A stretch of DNA of 6,408 nucleotides, from NCBI GenBank assembly GCA_002509745.1, contig DAWK01000191.1, forward strand, positions 1-6,408, written 5' to 3'. The position numbers and the translations under genes were made by a program. This stretch comes from Methanobacteriaceae archaeon UBA349. Its GTDB lineage: Archaea > Methanobacteriota > Methanobacteria > Methanobacteriales > Methanobacteriaceae. Below the pieces are notes generated by a model that did not search any database, was not told the origin of the DNA, and saw nothing but the letters and a program-made list of their open reading frames with translations. Positions 3,266-6,408 of the stretch are shown piece by piece. Position 1 is the first letter of the stretch, and every line of letters begins with the position of its first letter.

Positions 3266-6168
3266 CCCCTTTTTTCCACATAATTTTTAAACATAATGTC
3301 TAAAAATTCACCCAGATCTAGCCACGCGATGGCTTTATGCCAATTTTTACGCTCACAAGGTTTAATAATAGAGAAAGATGTCCTTGTGAACTCTTTAAGG
3401 TCTCTTTGGACATATATTTCACCAATTTCTTCTAATGAGATGATTCCTAGATTATTGATAATTTTACTAATATCTCTTTCTTTCTTAAATTGTATGGGAT
3501 TTAACGGTTTGTCAGGAACAATTTTGAAATTCATTCCTACAAAATATTCTGTATCATATATTTCTACCAAAAAATGCTGAGGATCAAAACTGTTTTCAAA
3601 ATGATTCAAAAAAATCTGGGCGTAATCAATCAATTCCTGCTTTTCAGGAATTTTAAGAGGGTCTTGTTTCTCTTTTAATAACGGTATTGAAATATTAACT
3701 GCATAATCTATTAAATCCATTTCTAAATCATTTAAGTTGTAAAAATCAAATATTATCTCATCAATTCTGGATTCTAAAGAACTCAACCTTTTTAAACTGT
3801 CACCATACCCATGTTTTTCGGCATTATTTATTTCATGCTCTAATTTATCAACTTTTTCAAAAAGATTTTCATCTTCTATTAATTGCTGTGAAAAAGGAAA
3901 TCTTAATTTCTCTTTGGCGGAAGTTCGATGTATATCAATTCCCACCGAGCCTGTTAAAAAAATATAATAAGTGAACAATTGAGAATTAATTGCACTTAGA
4001 ATATTCTTTAATAATATTTTATCATTAAATGATCCTTTAATTGCAAGAACTGTATGTAAAAATATTATTTTCCGCTCTGAAAATGCAGCAACTGATCTGT
4101 GATTAGGGTCCGTACTAAAATTAATAAGTATGTTTGGCGGTTCTAATAACTCTTTTTTTATACGTTTAACCTTATCTTTTCTCCATTTACTTGTATAATC
4201 AATATGGTATCTTTTTAACCTTTTCTTAGAAAGATCAAGATACGGTAAGTCAACTAAATTTGTAACATCATGTGCTTTTCCAGGACCACTAGGGTTTACT
4301 CCAACGCCATGAATTAATGTTTCACTTCGATTTATAAAGTCCCCAATAGGTTCATAATCTTCATGTAATCTTTTTATAAAATAAAAATCAAGGGTATTGC
4401 CAACTAACAGAACTTTCCATAGCCAATCAAATTTCAACAATTCGCACTGTTTTATATTTTTGATATCATATTTCTCAATCACGATTTTTCCAAATAAATT
4501 GAAAAATCGATTAGGCTTTACAGAAATATGTTCAATTAAATTATCATCGGTATCCTGATTTTCTGCAAATTTATAAAATAACACGGTACCTGGCCATGAA
4601 GCTTTACTAAAAAGTTTTGTTCGGATAGTTGACAGTTCTAATACTTTATTAATATAAAAATTTTTCAGGAAATATTCTCTAAACTTTTCATCTCTAGAAT
4701 TATATAAAATTTTACTAGTGACTATTAATGCAATATTGGCATCTTTTTTTACAAAATCCTTGATTCGAACTAGAAAACTTTCTGAAATCTGATTGTTGCC
4801 CATTGGAATTTTTTCTTGTTTGCAATAATCATGATACAATTCATTTCCACTATCTTTTTCAGACTTCCATGGAGGATTCCCTAATATTAAATCAACTTTG
4901 CCTACTCTATTTAGCTTCTCATTGAAATTTGCATTTAAATCAAAAAAATCTGAAACAAATAAATTTTTATTTTTAAGTTTTGGAAATTTAAAATTTTTAT
5001 TTTTAGAATAATCTAATAATGTTAGATATATAGAAAAAATTGAAATATTTATAGCATCCTCATCTGCATCTATTCCAAAAATGTTATTCTTAACTATCAA
5101 TTCCAAATCTTCAGAAGTCAAGACATTACTTTCCATTTTTTTTTCAATGAGTTTACGTAATGACTCGACTAAAAATACTCCTGATCCACAAGAGGGATCT
5201 AAAATTTTACATTCATCTATTTTTTCTAATTTATCATCCAGAGTGCTGTTTAAAATATAATCAACTAAATATAATGGAGTGTAAAAAACACCCTGGGATT
5301 TTTTTTCTTTTTTATCTAAAAATGTTTCATATATGATACTTATTAGTTCAATAGGGATTATTGAAAAATCATAAATGTCAAATAAGACTGCCTGTCCACT
5401 AGATAAGTCATGTCCTTTAAACATGTCTGATAAGATTTTAAGATGCCTACTATCTACACTTTTTTCTTCAGCAGCAGTTATTGGGAATAAATCACCATTA
5501 AATCTTTTTTTTAGATATTTGAAATATTTATATAATTCCTTTTTATTTTCTATAATATCTTCAAAATTTTTTTCCTCATAAATTTTCTTAAAATTTTCTT
5601 TTTTAAGGATATTCCTATCTATTAAATATCTGGAAAAGAGTAATCTACCAATTAAACTATTAATAACAGTATATTCTAATCCTTTTCCCTTTAAAATTTC
5701 TCTAGCAGTTCTTAGATTATTTAAAAGATATTCTTGAACTCTTTTTTTCCCATCAAAATCATTTTCGTATTCGGTCCAAAGCTTACCACTAGCTATATTC
5801 AAATAAGAAAATTCTTCTAAATCATCATCTCTAGTTATTTTTTTCCAAATTTCATTATTTTTTTTATCAAAAATAAAACTATTAAAAAGCCAATATTCAT
5901 TATTTAATTTAATAAATAAAATGGGAGTTTCATTAAGATTCCATATATCTCTGTGTAAACTCTCTATCTTTTTTTTAAGGCCACTTGATTTTCTTAATTC
6001 TTTGAATATTATCAGAGGTTTATTTTCTACACTATATATTGCATCATAATCAATTTTTTTTAGTGAGTTTTTAACTCTGGAAGGATAATTGGGTAACTCT
6101 TTTCCACGTTTATGCAGACCATTATTTTCATTAAGGCCCAACCTTTCATAAAGTTTATTAAGAGACAT
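3262..6168 (-). CDS. Adenine-specific DNA methyltransferase of a restriction-modification-like system
   Basis: Encodes 968 residues. Amino-methyltransferase motifs occur in the N6-adenine (gamma-like) order: motif X GVFYTP (293-298), motif I DPSCGSGVF (324-332), motif II GIDADE (365-370), motif III VSDFFD (405-410), motif IV NPPW (431-434), and the motif VI region ANIALIVTSK (477-486). S-adenosylmethionine would be the donor and adenine in a specific site the target. Residues about 40-100 resemble the nuclease-like N-terminal domain of Eco57I/type IIG-related enzymes, but the (D/E)xK position reads IFK, so it is probably inactive. A helical linker follows (about 140-290). The target-recognition region is likely about 590-765, ending in AINSQLFTYYIF and TSAKEKLRFPF. 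Next come a helical stretch (about 765-815) and a C-terminal region ending in NWHKAIAWLDLGEFLDIMF (942-960). GAGG lies seven bases before the ATG. The gene is very A+T-rich. The partner is the overlapping nuclease gene. Confidence 0.88.
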   Translation of the reverse strand: MSLNKLYERLGLNENNGLHKRGKELPNYPSRVKNSLKKIDYDAIYSVENKPLIIFKELRKSSGLKKKIESLHRDIWNLNETPILFIKLNNEYWLFNSFIFDKKNNEIWKKITRDDDLEEFSYLNIASGKLWTEYENDFDGKKRVQEYLLNNLRTAREILKGKGLEYTVINSLIGRLLFSRYLIDRNILKKENFKKIYEEKNFEDIIENKKELYKYFKYLKKRFNGDLFPITAAEEKSVDSRHLKILSDMFKGHDLSSGQAVLFDIYDFSIIPIELISIIYETFLDKKEKKSQGVFYTPLYLVDYILNSTLDDKLEKIDECKILDPSCGSGVFLVESLRKLIEKKMESNVLTSEDLELIVKNNIFGIDADEDAINISIFSIYLTLLDYSKNKNFKFPKLKNKNLFVSDFFDLNANFNEKLNRVGKVDLILGNPPWKSEKDSGNELYHDYCKQEKIPMGNNQISESFLVRIKDFVKKDANIALIVTSKILYNSRDEKFREYFLKNFYINKVLELSTIRTKLFSKASWPGTVLFYKFAENQDTDDNLIEHISVKPNRFFNLFGKIVIEKYDIKNIKQCELLKFDWLWKVLLVGNTLDFYFIKRLHEDYEPIGDFINRSETLIHGVGVNPSGPGKAHDVTNLVDLPYLDLSKKRLKRYHIDYTSKWRKDKVKRIKKELLEPPNILINFSTDPNHRSVAAFSERKIIFLHTVLAIKGSFNDKILLKNILSAINSQLFTYYIFLTGSVGIDIHRTSAKEKLRFPFSQQLIEDENLFEKVDKLEHEINNAEKHGYGDSLKRLSSLESRIDEIIFDFYNLNDLEMDLIDYAVNISIPLLKEKQDPLKIPEKQELIDYAQIFLNHFENSFDPQHFLVEIYDTEYFVGMNFKIVPDKPLNPIQFKKERDISKIINNLGIISLEEIGEIYVQRDLKEFTRTSFSIIKPCERKNWHKAIAWLDLGEFLDIMFKNYVEKRG

Positions 6169-6175
6169 GATAATT

Positions 6176-6179
6176 CCTC
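6176..6179 (-). promoter_or_regulatory. Shine-Dalgarno of the methyltransferase gene
   Basis: Minus-strand AGAGGAATTATC precedes ATG 6168. GAGG (6179 to 6176) has seven-base spacing, which supports this start. No other upstream in-frame start is visible before the candidate promoter. Confidence 0.5.
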
Positions 6180-6207
6180 TATTATTACATATTATTATAT
6201 TTTTAGT

Positions 6208-6215
6208 CTTATAAA
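6208..6215 (-). promoter_or_regulatory. Candidate TATA box of the methyltransferase-nuclease operon
   Basis: Minus-strand TTTATAAG, preceded by ATCCA, matches the archaeal TATA consensus. Transcription would start near 6185, giving a short leader of about 17 bases that includes GAGG. The same octamer lies upstream of the Cdc6-like gene. No operator-like repeat is obvious around it. Confidence 0.45.
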
Positions 6216-6358
6216 TGGATATTACTTAATTATTATTTTTATATCTCATATTTTCTGCTATCAATACCATTAAAATTAATGTAAATGTTGGTAAGCTGCT
6301 TTTTTAATATTTTGCTTGGTAAATTATCAATTTTCTTATTTTTATAATAATTTTTTCA

Positions 6359-6408
6359 TTACTTGCGTTTTTTTCTCCTATTCATTTTATCCTTATAATT
6401 AAAATAGT
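6359..6408 (-). CDS. Possible C-terminal end of a gene entering from the right edge
   Basis: On the minus strand a frame is open from the window edge to a TAA at 6361 to 6359. It would encode a basic tail ending in KDKMNRRKKRK. Sixteen codons without a stop is weak evidence in A+T-rich DNA, but the basic ending resembles real protein C termini. If it is real, the methyltransferase operon lies downstream of another minus-strand gene. The bases from 6216 to 6358 show no other supported feature. Confidence 0.2.
   Translation of the reverse strand, partial: YFNYKDKMNRRKKRK

Noticed and set aside
3296..3580. Plus-strand open frame of 94 codons
   Set aside because: Antisense to the methyltransferase C terminus; no family resemblance and no Shine-Dalgarno.
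5375..5581. Plus-strand open frame of 68 codons
   Set aside because: Antisense to the methyltransferase helical linker; low complexity and no start signals.
3262..6168. Reading the large protein as a complete single-chain type IIG restriction enzyme or a BREX PglX
   Set aside because: The N-terminal nuclease-like region lacks the acidic (D/E)xK residue, the overlapping gene supplies a separate nuclease candidate, and no other BREX genes are visible. Genes beyond the right edge could still change this.
1..6408. tRNA, rRNA, CRISPR array, insertion sequence or integrase
   Set aside because: No cloverleaf with a T-loop sequence, no regularly spaced repeats, no transposase or recombinase motif, and no terminal inverted repeats were found by eye on either strand.

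Overview
The window looks like chromosomal DNA of a methanogenic archaeon, most likely in or near the Methanobacteriales. This is an inference, not a proof. It rests on an Orc1/Cdc6-type AAA+ ATPase, a short lipoprotein with an archaeal-style lipobox and a PsbP-like domain, Shine-Dalgarno sequences of the GGTG/GGAGG kind, TATA boxes of the form TTTATAAG, and very A+T-rich spacers.

Layout. Bases 1-182 hold the last 59 codons of a plus-strand gene that begins outside the window. It converges on two minus-strand genes: a single-pass membrane protein of unknown function (193-732) and, just upstream of it, a PsbP-like lipoprotein (761-1243). A 305-base spacer (1244-1548) separates the lipoprotein gene from a divergent plus-strand gene (1549-2376) for an Orc1/Cdc6-like ATPase. 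That ATPase stops right after its AAA+ lid, so it lacks the usual C-terminal winged-helix DNA-binding domain. It also has altered Walker B and sensor-1 residues. The spacer is rich in structure: a near-perfect 15-bp hairpin, a run of seven C, two origin-box-like sequences and several TATA candidates.

The right half (2555-6168, minus strand) is a two-gene operon that looks like a compact restriction-modification or DNA-defence module. A 968-residue adenine-specific DNA methyltransferase (motif I DPSCGSG, motif IV NPPW) comes first. It overlaps by ATGA with a 236-residue protein carrying a PD-(D/E)xK nuclease signature (GFIDI followed by FECKR). A TATA box and Shine-Dalgarno sequence precede the methyltransferase, and a run of eight U follows the nuclease gene. 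The operon is visibly more A+T-rich than the Cdc6-like gene, which suggests acquisition by transfer.

How the parts may work together: the methyltransferase would mark host DNA and the nuclease would cut unmarked DNA, with translational coupling keeping the two in balance. The Cdc6-like gene is convergent with this module and need not belong to it. A winged-helix-less Cdc6 beside a defence module could be an accessory or decaying paralogue. The two-gene module and the short Cdc6 are the best candidates here for under-described biology.
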